NCBI GenBank assembly: GCA_039199225.1
Contig: JBCCSZ010000329.1
Location: 1 to 8,564 of the forward strand
Source: JBCCSZ01 sp039199225
GTDB taxonomy: Bacteria; Bacteroidota; Bacteroidia; Chitinophagales; Saprospiraceae
Direction of reading: 5' to 3'
Length of the DNA: 8,564 bases
The notes below the pieces were generated by a model that was not told the origin of the DNA, did not search any database, and was given only the letters and a program-made list of their open reading frames with translations. Position numbers and translations under genes: made by a program. Of the stretch, positions 1-6,318 are shown in pieces (the stretch's first letter is position 1; each line of letters starts with the position of its first letter).

Positions 1-135
1 CTTCCTACTTGCTGGGCCATTGAACTTTTGTTGGATTTGCTCGGTCAGCCATTGGCCCAAAGCGACTTGTTGAATAGGGGAGTAGCGGGAGTCAAAAGGG
101 AAGAAATGAAAAAGGGCGTAAGGTGATCGATCACC
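1..135. other. Unassigned partial open frames at left edge
   Basis: Two frames with the same codon boundaries are open here on opposite strands. On the + strand, a frame entering from outside the window runs 41 codons to TGA at 124-126, giving a Leu-rich tail that ends in EEMKKGVR. On the - strand, a frame is open from the TAG at 138-136 down to base 1 (45 codons) and includes the stretch FPFDSRYSPIQQVALGQW. The - frame reads more like a normal protein but has no ATG and begins inside the terminator hairpin. The + frame would be the end of a gene converging on the dehydrogenase. I recognise neither product, and the sequence to the left is needed to decide. Confidence 0.3.
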
Positions 136-146
136 CTACACCCTTT
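111..146 (-). terminator. Hairpin terminator of acyl-CoA dehydrogenase gene
   Basis: The core at 122-135 is a perfect 14-base palindrome (GGTGATCGATCACC). The pairing extends outward to 111-146, an 18-bp stem with two A-C mismatches (121/136 and 117/140). Read leftward, the stem starts 22 bases past the dehydrogenase stop codon and runs into a T-rich tail (CCCTTTTTCATTTC), the form of an intrinsic terminator. Rightward the tail is only TTT, so termination of a converging + strand gene is possible but weaker. Confidence 0.7.
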
Positions 147-168
147 CGTATCTATTGGAAGAAAGGTT

Positions 169-1314
169 TTATCCTTTCAGTACTTCTCTGGAAATAACCA
201 GTTTTTGAATTTCAGATGTTCCTTCGCCGATGGTACACAGCTTGGAGTCCCTGTAGAATTTCTCCACTGGAAAATCTTTCACATAGCCATATCCGCCATG
301 AATCTGAATGGCCTCCGTGGAAACTTCGACGGCTACCTCAGAAGCATAGTACTTTGCCATGGCAGATTCCTTGGTCACCTTGACGTTTCTGTTTTTCATA
401 TCCGCCGCCTGCCGGGTCAACAGCTCTGCCGCAGAAATCTTAGTGGCCATATCCGCCAACTTGAAGCTGATGCCTTGGAAGCGAGAGATGGACTTGCCAA
501 ACTGGTGACGTTCTTTAGCATACTTCACAGAAGCCTCATATGCACCTTTGGCAATACCGAGGGACAAGGCAGCAATAGAAATGCGACCACCATCCAAAAT
601 TTTCATGGATTGGATAAAGCCTTCACCAACTTCGCCCAAGACCTGGCTCTTGTGGATGCGGCAGTTGGAAAAGACCATCTCGGTCGTTTCACTGGCTCTC
701 ATACCCAGCTTGTTTTCCTTCTTGCCAGCAGAAAAGCCCTTGGTGCCTCTTTCCACCACGAAAGCCGTCATTCCATGACTATCGAGCGGTTCACCCGTAC
801 GAGCGATTACGACAGCCACATGGCCAGACTTGCCATGTGTGATAAAGTTCTTCGTTCCATTGAGAACGTAATAATCACCATCTTTCACTGCAACGCACTT
901 CATCCGGCCAGCATCGCTTCCCGTGTTTGGTTCTGTCAAACCCCATGCGCCGATCCACTGACCAGTGGCCAGCAATGGGAGGTATTTACTTTTTTGCTCC
1001 TCGTTGCCAAACATATAGATGTGATTGGTACAGAGCGAATTGTGGGCAGCCATTGAAAGACCGATAGCACCACACACCTTAGCCAGTTCTTCGATGACTG
1101 TAACATATTCCTGATAACCGAGGCCAGCTCCACCATAGGCTTCCGGAATCAAAATTCCAAGAAAACCATATTCTCCCATCTTGTGCATGACATCCATTGG
1201 GAAATGCTGCTTTTCATCCCACTCGAGCACGTGGGGTCTGATGTATTGCTCAGCAAAATCCCTTGCACTCACTTTGATCATCTGGAGGTTCTCCACCGTT
1301 TCAACTTGATTCAT
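169..1314 (-). CDS. Acyl-CoA dehydrogenase (short/medium-chain type)
   Basis: This 381-residue protein has the usual length of a bacterial acyl-CoA dehydrogenase. These soluble FAD flavoenzymes catalyse alpha,beta-dehydrogenation of acyl-CoA thioesters in fatty-acid or branched-chain amino-acid breakdown and pass electrons to electron-transfer flavoprotein. The N-terminal helical domain is about residues 1-118. The flavin-contact signature AWGLTEPNTGSDAG lies at 123-136, and LGMRASETTE at 203-212 is in the middle beta domain. The C-terminal helical domain carries RHQFGKSISRFQ (269-280) and IHGGYGYVKDFPVEKFYRD (338-356). Glu364, in TIGEGTSEIQ, sits where short- and medium-chain enzymes have the catalytic base, which argues against the isovaleryl-CoA type. 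The chain-length preference cannot be read from sequence. The ATG start gives the expected N-terminus. No clear promoter was found upstream. The gene stands alone, with a hairpin terminator after its stop. Confidence 0.96.
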   Translation of the reverse strand: MNQVETVENLQMIKVSARDFAEQYIRPHVLEWDEKQHFPMDVMHKMGEYGFLGILIPEAYGGAGLGYQEYVTVIEELAKVCGAIGLSMAAHNSLCTNHIYMFGNEEQKSKYLPLLATGQWIGAWGLTEPNTGSDAGRMKCVAVKDGDYYVLNGTKNFITHGKSGHVAVVIARTGEPLDSHGMTAFVVERGTKGFSAGKKENKLGMRASETTEMVFSNCRIHKSQVLGEVGEGFIQSMKILDGGRISIAALSLGIAKGAYEASVKYAKERHQFGKSISRFQGISFKLADMATKISAAELLTRQAADMKNRNVKVTKESAMAKYYASEVAVEVSTEAIQIHGGYGYVKDFPVEKFYRDSKLCTIGEGTSEIQKLVISREVLKG

Positions 1315-1411
1315 AGGTAACTTCTTTAAATAATCGAATTATTTGGTATAGGTATTATTACAATGCTGGAAAATGAAAATTGTTGTCTTCTCAAGTCATC
1401 AATACTTCATA

Positions 1412-1425
1412 CGTTCTTGCGAACG
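1412..1425. promoter_or_regulatory. Short inverted repeat, possible operator
   Basis: CGTTC-TTGC-GAACG is a perfect 5-bp inverted repeat with a 4-base centre, about 100 bases upstream of the dehydrogenase start. A regulator binding there would be plausible, since genes of fatty-acid breakdown are often controlled by repressors that recognise palindromes. A repeat this short also occurs by chance, so the call is weak. Confidence 0.18.
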
Positions 1426-1474
1426 AAATGTTTTGTCTGTTAACATTCGTTTAGACACTTAAAAATACGAAAAA

Positions 1475-1709
1475 ATGCTCAAAATCGCTGCAAAAATTAA
1501 TGTGGCGAAGAAAGGTGAACGCCCATCAGTCCAACTGCCTGTGATACATCTTACCGATCATTGTTTTGTAGGCTGCCCTGCCTTTGATCGACGACAAGGG
1601 GGCATTCATCGAAATCGTTGAAGGTGGCTTGGCATTTGTCGAGAAATACAATTCGTTCTTCGATTATTCCCATCGGAGCCAGCTGAAAATCTGCAGTTTT
1701 AAGCTATAG
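1475..1709 (+). other. Possible remnant of a broken small gene
   Basis: An ATG frame runs from 1475 to TGA at 1619-1621 (48 codons) and includes KKGERPSVQLPVIHLTDHC. A second frame opens after the TAG at 1569-1571 and continues to TAG at 1707-1709 (45 codons), including DDKGAFIEIVEGGLAFVEKY. The two overlap, and the second has no ATG. A single frameshift near 1572 would join them into one peptide of about 77 residues. This fits a degraded gene, but two chance open stretches would look the same. I do not recognise the peptide, and it shows no visible similarity to the three paralogues beside it. Confidence 0.22.
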
Positions 1710-1766
1710 ATAAGAGAATAGCAGTAAGTCAAGTTTCGTAACTCTCTAGAAAACCCTGTATTGAAA

Positions 1767-2966
1767 ATGATCTGTTCCCTGAAAAGCAAAAAAAGTGCTT
1801 CCGCTACTTTCGTTCAAATACCAACCGACAAACTAAAGACCTCTTTCAAATTGCTCCTTGCCTCTTTCCAATCCATACAGCCTAAGCTGCTGGTCTTATT
1901 GCCATTGTTGCTTGTGACCGCTTGGATGCCCTTGGAAGCCAAGCCAGTTGGCACTGATCCATGTATAGTGGACAAAGACCCCACTACTTCGCATTCAAGC
2001 GCGCCTATGTCGGTCTTTAAGCTGGTACAAAAGGCTGATTATGAGGAGCTTTATATCCAAACGGATATGGAGCAACTGATGGCCGGCAAGCGTACCGATA
2101 GCTACCAGAAAGCAAAAATTCGCTTTTACGACGCTAAGACCAATAAGGAATTTACCAAGAACATCAAGGTGCGGGTACGCGGGAAGAGCCGCCGCCGCTT
2201 TTGCGACTTTCCACCGCTGATGTTGAAATTCAAAAAGCGAGAGCTGTTCGGCAATGGCCTCGATAGTGCTTACAACAAACTCAAACTGGTTACCCATTGT
2301 CTGGACAATAAAAAAGGGGAGGGCTATCTGATGAAGGAGTACTTGGCTTACAAAATGTACAATGAGGTGACCGACAAAAGCTTGAAGGTCAAACTGCTTA
2401 AGATACACTATCTAGACAGTGAAAATCCTTCGAAAGAAATCGTCCGCTATGGTTTTTTGATTGAAAACCACCATGAGATGGCCAAGCGCATTGGCGGCAA
2501 GGTGGTCGAACAGTTCAATACGCCTTTTAATGACTTCCAAGCAGGTGTTCACCACAATATGCTGATGTTTCAGTTTATGATTGGCAACACCGACTTTTGG
2601 CCGGAATTGATGCGCAATGTTAAGCTGGTCAAACTCAACAGCAATGGTAAGATTGTCGTGGTCCCTTACGACTTTGATTTTAGCGGCTTGGTGGATACGC
2701 CCTATGCCATTCCAAATCGCGACCTTGGTGAGATGGAAAGTGTCCGGGAACGCCGCTTTGTTGCAAGTTGTGCCAGTAGCAAAGACTTCGAGGGCGCTGT
2801 CGAATTGTTTAACAAAAGGCGGGAGGTCATCATTCAGCAGGTGGAGGAACTGGGTCTATTGAGTAAAAAGCAACGATCCGAGGTCCTTCGATACCTAGGT
2901 GGCTTCTACAAGACCATCAACGATAAAGCGTCTTTACAGGAGGAGCTTCAAAAGACTTGCCTTTAA
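1767..2966 (+). CDS. Exported CotH-like kinase-fold protein, paralogue 1
   Basis: This 399-residue protein is the first of three related neighbours. After a basic stretch of about 40 residues comes a hydrophobic segment (about 41-53) and a possible signal-peptidase site after LEA (56-58), so it is probably exported. The body resembles CotH-type atypical kinases. RVRGKSRRRFCDFPP (136-150) fits the RGxS region near the nucleotide site. KLVTHC (173-178) and MKEYLAYKMYN (189-199) lie in the middle, and YGFLIEN (228-234) ends the N-lobe-like part. IGNTDF (272-277) with Asn284 resembles the catalytic loop, and VPYDFDFSG (299-307) the metal-binding aspartates. Cys146, Cys178, Cys335 and Cys398 are shared with both paralogues. 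I chose ATG 1767; TTG 1761 would add two residues. The long lead before the hydrophobic segment is odd, but there is no later ATG ahead of it. The fold is inferred from motifs; the substrate is unknown. Confidence 0.62.
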   Translation: MICSLKSKKSASATFVQIPTDKLKTSFKLLLASFQSIQPKLLVLLPLLLVTAWMPLEAKPVGTDPCIVDKDPTTSHSSAPMSVFKLVQKADYEELYIQTDMEQLMAGKRTDSYQKAKIRFYDAKTNKEFTKNIKVRVRGKSRRRFCDFPPLMLKFKKRELFGNGLDSAYNKLKLVTHCLDNKKGEGYLMKEYLAYKMYNEVTDKSLKVKLLKIHYLDSENPSKEIVRYGFLIENHHEMAKRIGGKVVEQFNTPFNDFQAGVHHNMLMFQFMIGNTDFWPELMRNVKLVKLNSNGKIVVVPYDFDFSGLVDTPYAIPNRDLGEMESVRERRFVASCASSKDFEGAVELFNKRREVIIQQVEELGLLSKKQRSEVLRYLGGFYKTINDKASLQEELQKTCL

Positions 2967-3038
2967 TATTCATTTAAATTAAATACAAATCACAGGCTGT
3001 ACCCGCTTGGCCGAGAGGAGGATTGTGGTATGGCTTTT

Positions 3039-3068
3039 TTGAGAAAAGAAAAATATGCCTTAAATTTC
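3039..3068 (+). promoter_or_regulatory. Bacteroidota-type promoter before paralogue 2
   Basis: TTG at 3039-3041, a 19-base spacer and TAAATTTC at 3061-3068 match the Bacteroidota -33/-7 pattern (TTG, 17-23 bases, TAnnTTTG) at all but the last base. Transcription would begin near 3075, leaving a leader of roughly 55 or 80 bases depending on the start codon of paralogue 2. This suggests the second gene can be transcribed independently of the first. The 162-base gap before it has no clear intrinsic terminator. Confidence 0.5.
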
Positions 3069-3152
3069 GTTACAACATTTGTTAGCATTTATCGGTTTAT
3101 TCGCTAAAGGTGATATTTATTCCCCATTTTGCACTATAAACAAGCTTCGCAA

Positions 3153-4232
3153 TTGAGAAAAACGTCATTAGTATATTTTCTGCTCCTTGCCCTGTGCTGC
3201 TTGGGCAACAAAGATGCTGTGAGCCAAAACGGTTACGTCGCTGCTGTCGACTCCGCCAATGATGCCCAAAGCATCTTTGAATATTTTTCTGATACAGACA
3301 TTCGGCAGTTGACCATTGTGATTGACATGGATTCCTTGCTGACGGACGCCAAGAAGGCTTCCTACGTGCCTGGTGTACTGGAGGAATCTGTCGGTTCGGA
3401 TACGATCCAATGGAACGTTCGTTTGCGGCAAAGAGGGAAGACCCGCCGCAAGGTTTGTAATTTTCCGCCTCTTAAGATCAAATTTCACGACACAGACCTT
3501 TCGGTGGCTGGTTTTTTGCCTTATGACGATATGAAAATCGTTACCCATTGCTTTGAAGGGGTGGAGGGAGAGCGGAACATACTACGCGAATATGCTGCTT
3601 ATCGGATATACAACAAGTTGTGTCCAGCGAGTTTTCGGGTACAATTGGCCCGGATTAGGTATGTTGATGCATCCGGTAAGTCGCCGGAGCGGGTGCATTT
3701 GGCCTTTTTTATTGAGAGTAAGGAAGAATTGGCCGACCGTCTGACTTGTATGGTGAAAAACAAATATGGAATGACCCGCGATTCGCTGGACGAATATCAA
3801 TTTATGTTTCTGAGTGTCTTTCAGTACTTTATTGGCAATACCGATTGGGCTGTTCCGATCAAGCACAATTTGGTCCTCATCGATCCCGAGGGGGATCAAA
3901 AAGTTTTTGCGATTCCATACGATTTTGACTATTCCGGATTGGTCAATGCTGCCTATGCCCGCCCCAATCCGAACCTGAACCAGATAGCTGTTACCGAGCG
4001 GGTCTTTATGTCGCATTGCAATGATTTGGAGATTTTGGAAGCTGTTTTAACGCGCTTTCAGGAAGTAAAAGAGGATGTAATGAGTGTTTTTGACGAGATA
4101 CCTTTATTACAAAGAGAAGATCGAGTAGAAATGAGGAGGTATTTGGAGGCTTTCTACGCCCAGACCCGCAACCCCGCAAAATTCAAGCGTAAAATTATCA
4201 GCAAAGCCTGTAACTTTCAACATAAACTTTGA
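3153..4232 (+). CDS. Exported CotH-like kinase-fold protein, paralogue 2
   Basis: From the start chosen here this is a 359-residue protein. No in-frame ATG precedes the conserved body. The candidates are TTG 3153, giving a clean signal peptide MRKTSLVYFLLLALCCLG, and TTG 3129, eight codons longer. I prefer 3153 for the signal peptide and its A-rich upstream sequence, but 3129 remains possible. Cleavage is likely near AVSQ (22-25). The core matches paralogues 1 and 3: RQRGKTRRKVCNFPP (92-106), MKIVTHC (127-133), LREYAAYRIYN (144-154), FFIES (185-189), IGNTDW (227-232) with Asn239, and IPYDFDYSG (254-262). Cys102, Cys133, Cys289 and Cys353 align with the shared set. It is distinguished by RQRG where the others have RVRG or RLRG, and by a shorter N-terminus. 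A CotH-type kinase fold is inferred; activity, substrate and partners are unknown. Confidence 0.6.
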   Translation: MRKTSLVYFLLLALCCLGNKDAVSQNGYVAAVDSANDAQSIFEYFSDTDIRQLTIVIDMDSLLTDAKKASYVPGVLEESVGSDTIQWNVRLRQRGKTRRKVCNFPPLKIKFHDTDLSVAGFLPYDDMKIVTHCFEGVEGERNILREYAAYRIYNKLCPASFRVQLARIRYVDASGKSPERVHLAFFIESKEELADRLTCMVKNKYGMTRDSLDEYQFMFLSVFQYFIGNTDWAVPIKHNLVLIDPEGDQKVFAIPYDFDYSGLVNAAYARPNPNLNQIAVTERVFMSHCNDLEILEAVLTRFQEVKEDVMSVFDEIPLLQREDRVEMRRYLEAFYAQTRNPAKFKRKIISKACNFQHKL

Positions 4233-4296
4233 GCGTACATCAACCATCAATGCAAGCCAGTAAAGGCATCTTCCTGCCTGGGAAAAATGTATACCC

Positions 4297-5388
4297 ATGA
4301 GACTCTTACGCCTATTGATCCTTCTGGCTGCTATCGGGCCGCTCCTCACGAACGCACAAACACCGTCTCAAGACAGTCTGCCAGGGCTGTCCCTGAGCGA
4401 ATCTTCCAGCTCAGATAGCCTCTATAAAAGTATTTTCTGCTTCTTTCAACAGGATAGCCTCCCCAAGCTGACCATTGAGGCCGACTTTCGCACGTTGATA
4501 CGGAAAAAATTCAGCGACAACTATCAGCCGGCCACCCTAGCTTTTTCCGTCAATGGCCTCGATTACAAAGAACAAATTGAGCTTCGCTTGCGTGGAAAAT
4601 CCAGACGTCGCATTTGCATCTTTCCACCCCTAAAGCTCAAATTTCCCGAAACATTGTTGGACAGCCTCGGCCTAGACAGCCATTTCAATACCCTGAAGTT
4701 GGTCACCCATTGCCAAAACAGTGTCATCAACGAACATTTGATTCTGCGAGAGTACCTGGCCTATCGTTTGTACAATCAGCTGACAGATAAAAGCTTCCGG
4801 GTACAGTTGGTTGAGATCACCTACGTAGATACTGGCCGCAAGGGAAAATCATTGAAGCGCTATGGCTTTCTGATCGAAAACAAACACGAATTGGCTGAGC
4901 GATTGGGAGGAGAAATTTATGAAAAGGAGGGTTTCAGCCGGCGAAAAATTGGCACACAGCCTCTAAATCAGCTGGCGATGTTTCAATACATGATTGGCAA
5001 TACCGATTGGCAGATCAAATATCAGCACAACATTAAAATCATCCACTCTCGGAAAGACTCCCAGTTTGTGGCTGTTCCCTATGACTTTGATTATGCAGGT
5101 TTGATAGATGCTTACTACGCGCAGCCCAACAAAAATTATCCCATCAAGACCATTAAGGATCGCATTTTTATGGGAGGTTGCCGCCCGTCGCATATCCATC
5201 GGGAAACCATTGATTTTTACACGGAAAGGCAGGCTGCCCTATTAGAGGTTATCCAACCGTTTGAGTACCTGGGGCGCAAACCCAAGCAGGCCATGCTTCA
5301 CTACCTCAAAGACTTTTTCAATACCCTCCGCAAACCCGAAAAAGCCATTGTCGAGCTGAATTGGCAATGTCCTGGGCGGATCAAATAA
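4297..5388 (+). CDS. Exported CotH-like kinase-fold protein, paralogue 3
   Basis: This 363-residue protein starts at an ATG 64 bases after paralogue 2, close enough for cotranscription. It has the clearest signal peptide of the three (MRLLRLLILLAAIGPLLTNA), with likely cleavage after LTNA (17-20), followed by a Ser-rich linker (about 24-45). The conserved core is LRLRGKSRRRICIFPP (96-111), KLVTHC (134-139), LREYLAYRLYN (150-160), YGFLIEN (189-195), IGNTDW (233-238) with Asn245, and VPYDFDYAG (260-268). In a CotH-like reading, Asp237 would be the catalytic-loop aspartate, Asn245 a metal ligand, and Asp263 or Asp265 the second metal ligand. Cys107, Cys139, Cys295 and Cys358 are the shared cysteines. 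By eye it is closer to paralogue 1 than to paralogue 2 across the core. A hairpin resembling a terminator lies about 40 bases past the stop, so this is probably the last gene of the unit. Confidence 0.64.
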   Translation: MRLLRLLILLAAIGPLLTNAQTPSQDSLPGLSLSESSSSDSLYKSIFCFFQQDSLPKLTIEADFRTLIRKKFSDNYQPATLAFSVNGLDYKEQIELRLRGKSRRRICIFPPLKLKFPETLLDSLGLDSHFNTLKLVTHCQNSVINEHLILREYLAYRLYNQLTDKSFRVQLVEITYVDTGRKGKSLKRYGFLIENKHELAERLGGEIYEKEGFSRRKIGTQPLNQLAMFQYMIGNTDWQIKYQHNIKIIHSRKDSQFVAVPYDFDYAGLIDAYYAQPNKNYPIKTIKDRIFMGGCRPSHIHRETIDFYTERQAALLEVIQPFEYLGRKPKQAMLHYLKDFFNTLRKPEKAIVELNWQCPGRIK

Positions 5389-5428
5389 GCATGAAAATCA
5401 GTCTGATTCTAGGAGCCATCCAACGAGC

Positions 5429-5478
5429 TTTTTTTGATTGGATGCCATGCTATTGCATAGCCCAAAAAAACATTTTTT
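5429..5478 (+). terminator. Hairpin with T and A tracts after the array
   Basis: Seven T residues and a G (5429-5436) can pair with C and seven A residues (5463-5470). Inside, ATGC (5447-5450) pairs with GCAT (5455-5458) around TATT; GCTAT/ATAGC (5449-5461) is an alternative pairing. A second small hairpin, A6-CA-T6 (about 5465-5478), follows and ends in a T run. The position, 40 bases past paralogue 3 and well before the next gene, suits a terminator. The inner stem is weak, so confidence is moderate. The rest of 5389-5642 shows no convincing gene or promoter. Confidence 0.45.
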
Positions 5479-5642
5479 CAAAAAAAGTAGAGATGGAGCG
5501 AAAGGTTTCCTTGGAAAGTTCATCTAATCCATAAAGTTAACCTACTATCTAAAGAACTGCTTATTGAAATAGAACGGACTACATACACTAACACAAAAGG
5601 CTCCAATGTCTTTTGATTCCTTCAAACGCAAAAAGTCAAGAC

Positions 5643-6242
5643 ATGAAGTATTTAATTTGCTCCCTGTTTGTACTAACAGGGCTGGTCCTCTGTATGTCCT
5701 CATTTGATAGAATAGAAGAAAGTAAGGCTTCTGAAAAGACTGCTTTATCGAGTGATGTAAATGCTATCGAGAAACACGATAAGTGTCAGGCTGTTGTTTC
5801 TCAGGCTAGTATTTCCGTTCAGCAGGAGATGCGTTTTATATCAGAAAGTTCCGATGGAAACATTCCTTGGTTGGGTGTGATGAGTGTGTTGCTGTTGTCC
5901 TTCTTTTTCGTTCGCGAACTGTCGTTAAAAGCGGTGACGACGGTGATGGCTTTGCTGCTTTTTGCCGCCTGTTCGCCGAAGACGAATGCGCCCCAAAGTC
6001 CTCAAGCTAAGCCTACATCGCCCGACAGTCGTCAAGCCAATCAAAGGGGGGATAGGGGTCGGCCACAATTTTCAGATTTGTTGGCCAGGATGGACCGAGA
6101 CGAAGATGGTCGCCTCTCGAGTTCGGAAGTTCAAGGTCCGCTAAAAAATGATTTTGCAAAGGTCGATACAAACCAAGACGGCTACCTCTCAGCAGAAGAA
6201 TTCAAGAATGCACCTCCTCCGCGTCACCGGCAGAATCAGTAG
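5643..6242 (+). CDS. Membrane-associated protein with two EF-hands
   Basis: This 199-residue protein ends in two canonical calcium-binding loops: DRDEDGRLSSSE (151-162) and DTNQDGYLSAEE (175-186). Both have Asp or Asn at loop positions 1, 3 and 5, Gly at 6 and Glu at 12. A Pro/Gln/Arg-rich linker (about 111-142) comes before them. The N-terminal part has a signal-like hydrophobic segment (about 3-19), a polar stretch (20-73), then a second hydrophobic region (about 76-109) ending in LLLFAAC (104-110), which looks like a lipobox with Cys110 as the lipidated residue. That is odd so far into a protein. Either it is anchored by two segments, or translation of a lipoprotein starts at the in-frame ATG 5880 (residue 80). 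I chose ATG 5643; TTG 5613 would add ten residues. The likely role is calcium binding at the envelope, partner unknown. It converges on rarA. Confidence 0.75.
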   Translation: MKYLICSLFVLTGLVLCMSSFDRIEESKASEKTALSSDVNAIEKHDKCQAVVSQASISVQQEMRFISESSDGNIPWLGVMSVLLLSFFFVRELSLKAVTTVMALLLFAACSPKTNAPQSPQAKPTSPDSRQANQRGDRGRPQFSDLLARMDRDEDGRLSSSEVQGPLKNDFAKVDTNQDGYLSAEEFKNAPPPRHRQNQ

Positions 6243-6318
6243 GCATGGTTCATGGGCCAATGTACGCGCCATTTGTTAGACAGGCATCTCTATTGGCATT
6301 GGATGAAAGCCTAAAAGA

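Larger units (their letters stand above)
1315..1766. other. Gene-free stretch between divergent genes
   Basis: This 452-base region separates the leftward dehydrogenase gene from the rightward paralogue array and must hold both promoters. I found no good TTG-spacer-TAnnTTTG match for either gene. The half next to the dehydrogenase (1315-1475) is AT-rich and contains a short inverted repeat at 1412-1425. The other half (about 1475-1709) is less AT-rich and looks like broken coding sequence. Confidence 0.6.

Noticed and set aside
205..1056. Long + strand open frame (283 codons) opposite the acyl-CoA dehydrogenase gene
   Set aside because: It is antisense to a gene with unmistakable family motifs over its whole length, and its translation shows no recognisable motif of its own.
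1434..1457. TGTCT/AGACA inverted repeat upstream of the dehydrogenase
   Set aside because: The arms are 5 bp with 14 bases between them, which is expected by chance in an AT-rich spacer.
3007..3018. TTGGCCGAGAGG, identical to the D-arm region typical of tRNA-Ser
   Set aside because: No acceptor stem, anticodon arm or T-arm can be built around it, and 12 bases can match by chance. It is neither a tRNA nor a convincing tRNA fragment.
4264..4279. AGGCA/TGCCT hairpin between paralogues 2 and 3
   Set aside because: The stem is only 5 bp and no T run follows on either strand, so it does not qualify as a terminator.
5391..5534. Small + strand ORF of 47 codons starting with ATG just after paralogue 3
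   Set aside because: It runs through the T/A-tract hairpin block, its composition follows those tracts, and the peptide has no recognisable feature.
6256..6302. GCCAAT...ATTGGC and CCAATG...CATTGG inverted repeats between the EF-hand gene and rarA
   Set aside because: The position between converging genes suits a terminator, but the stems are 6 bp with loops of 30 bases or more and no T run on either strand.
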